Shown here piece by piece: positions 22,635-23,239 of a DNA stretch of 23,239 nt. Both the position numbers and the translations under genes were made by a program. Source of the DNA: Deltaproteobacteria bacterium (lineage in GTDB: Bacteria; Desulfobacterota; Desulfobacteria; C00003060; C00003106). The notes below the pieces were generated by a model. It made no database searches. It saw only the letters and a program-made list of their open reading frames with translations, and was not told the DNA's origin. The stretch covers positions 1 to 23,239 of the forward strand of contig JAFDAE010000014.1 of NCBI GenBank assembly GCA_019314005.1, written 5' to 3'. Every line of letters begins with the position of its first letter. Position 1 is the first letter of the stretch.

Positions 22635-22799
22635 GAGAGCTTTGCACAACGCGACATTTTTTCGTCAGGCAAGAAAGGCAAAAATTTTAACCGGAGGAAT
22701 ACATTGGGTATTTTGAGGATTAAAGTTTGAAGCCTGACGCCGCATCACGGACACGAAGTGAAGCGTCAGCGCTCATAATGGCAGTTGTGCAAAGCTCTC
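22635..22799. repeat. MITE-like element, family B, inverted copy
   Basis: The ends are GAGAGCTTTGCACAACGCGA (left) and, on the other strand, GAGAGCTTTGCACAACTGCC (right). The inner core is the reverse complement of the copy at 17296. Target duplication is unclear here. It lies directly upstream of the PA2779-like gene and gives that frame a spurious N-terminal extension. Confidence 0.8.
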
Positions 22800-22816
22800 A
22801 GAGAAAGGACTTAAAC

Positions 22817-23221
22817 ATGTTGCGAAAAATGGTATGTCCGCCCTTGGTGCTGGCTGTTGCGATCTGGTTTACCTGGTTTTTTTATCTTAATGGCGTAGCT
22901 GATGCCGCATTGTCTCCATCCAAGACCCTGACGCCAGGTGTCGATTTTCATTCATCTGAAGACCTGGCAAAGGTAAAAAATCTCCTTGAAAGAAAAGAGG
23001 TGCGGGAAAAACTGATTGCGTTTGGCATGCAGCCTGATGAGGTAGAGGAAAAGCTCGTCCAAATGAGTCCCGACCAGGTTCATCTGTTGGCACAGATGTC
23101 GGACCGGGTAGCAATGGGAGGCGGCGCTCTGGAAGCAATCATCGCGCTTCTTGTTATTGCTTTGCTGGTTGTACTGATTATCAAAGTAATGGACAAAGAA
23201 ATCATAATACGTTCAAAATAG
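22817..23221 (+). CDS. PA2779-family membrane protein
   Basis: A 134-residue protein starting at ATG 22817 (MLRKMVCPPLVL), with GAAAGGAC about 7 bases upstream. An N-terminal hydrophobic segment or signal (about 6-28, possible cleavage after GVADA) is followed by a soluble part with KVKNLLERKEVREKLIAFGMQ then PDEVEEKLVQMSPDQVHLLAQM, and a C-terminal membrane segment (about 106-127, IIALLVIALLVVLIIKVM). This arrangement and the PDEVEEKL-x3-SPDQVHLLA motif match the PA2779/DUF6627 family. Members are often followed by a PA2778-type C39-like peptidase gene, which would lie beyond the window. The frame opens at 22727, but those first 30 codons are repeat-derived. Confidence 0.85.
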   Translation: MLRKMVCPPLVLAVAIWFTWFFYLNGVADAALSPSKTLTPGVDFHSSEDLAKVKNLLERKEVREKLIAFGMQPDEVEEKLVQMSPDQVHLLAQMSDRVAMGGGALEAIIALLVIALLVVLIIKVMDKEIIIRSK

Positions 23222-23239
23222 TGATCCGAACCGGATGAT

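Noticed and set aside
22727..22816. Longer N-terminus of the PA2779-like protein
   Set aside because: These codons are the inverted end of a family B repeat. ATG 22817 has a ribosome site and begins at the signal segment.

Overview
The window has moderate GC and gene families typical of a sulfate-reducing or syntrophic deltaproteobacterium (Desulfobacterota-like): a two-membrane envelope (TonB receptor, outer-membrane barrel, lipoprotein), many two-component systems, V4R sensors, an NtrC-type activator, and many small palindromic repeats between genes. The lineage is inferred from gene content. No rRNA or other taxonomic marker is present.

Layout. (1) 1-4734, minus strand: a five-gene sensory run, read from 4734 down. 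It holds two V4R small-molecule sensor proteins, a PAS hybrid histidine kinase/receiver, a prepilin peptidase (PilD type) and a membrane histidine kinase cut by the window edge. Gaps and overlaps are small, so it looks like one operon. (2) 4735-9468: a probable transition-metal (nickel/cobalt-like) acquisition region. It has a small His-motif protein, a TonB-dependent receptor broken by an internal deletion and frameshift in its plug, a DUF4198 periplasmic protein, a membrane-anchored NikL-like protein, and a convergent 87-aa protein in which 34 residues are histidine. Hairpins of the GGCCATGAAGG type with T-tracts precede both the small protein and the receptor. (3) 9469-17022, plus strand: outer-membrane barrel, CHASE2-GAF-HD-GYP protein, FecR-domain secreted protein, membrane histidine kinase and sigma54 response regulator, all close or overlapping. 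This looks like an envelope sensing and c-di-GMP signalling module. (4) 17023-17896: repeats and a single tRNA-Cys(GCA). (5) 17897-19284: an AdoMet-decarboxylase-like gene overlapping a DUF2156 (LPG-synthase C-terminal-like) gene, bracketed by copies of one short repeat. (6) 19285-23239: composite miniature repeats, an M16 peptidase, a MerR-like regulator, a lipoprotein, a small minus-strand DUF6812-like gene and a PA2779-family membrane protein.

The repeat content stands out. At least four MITE-like families occur in one window. Two of them share an internal core despite different ends. Several genes have their stop codons inside repeat ends, and one upstream start extension is repeat-derived. 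The most interesting biological candidates are the metal-uptake locus with its leader hairpins and promoter repeats, the repeat-bracketed decarboxylase/DUF2156 cassette, and the barrel-HD-GYP-FecR-kinase-NtrC module. All functional claims come from reading motifs; no database search was run.
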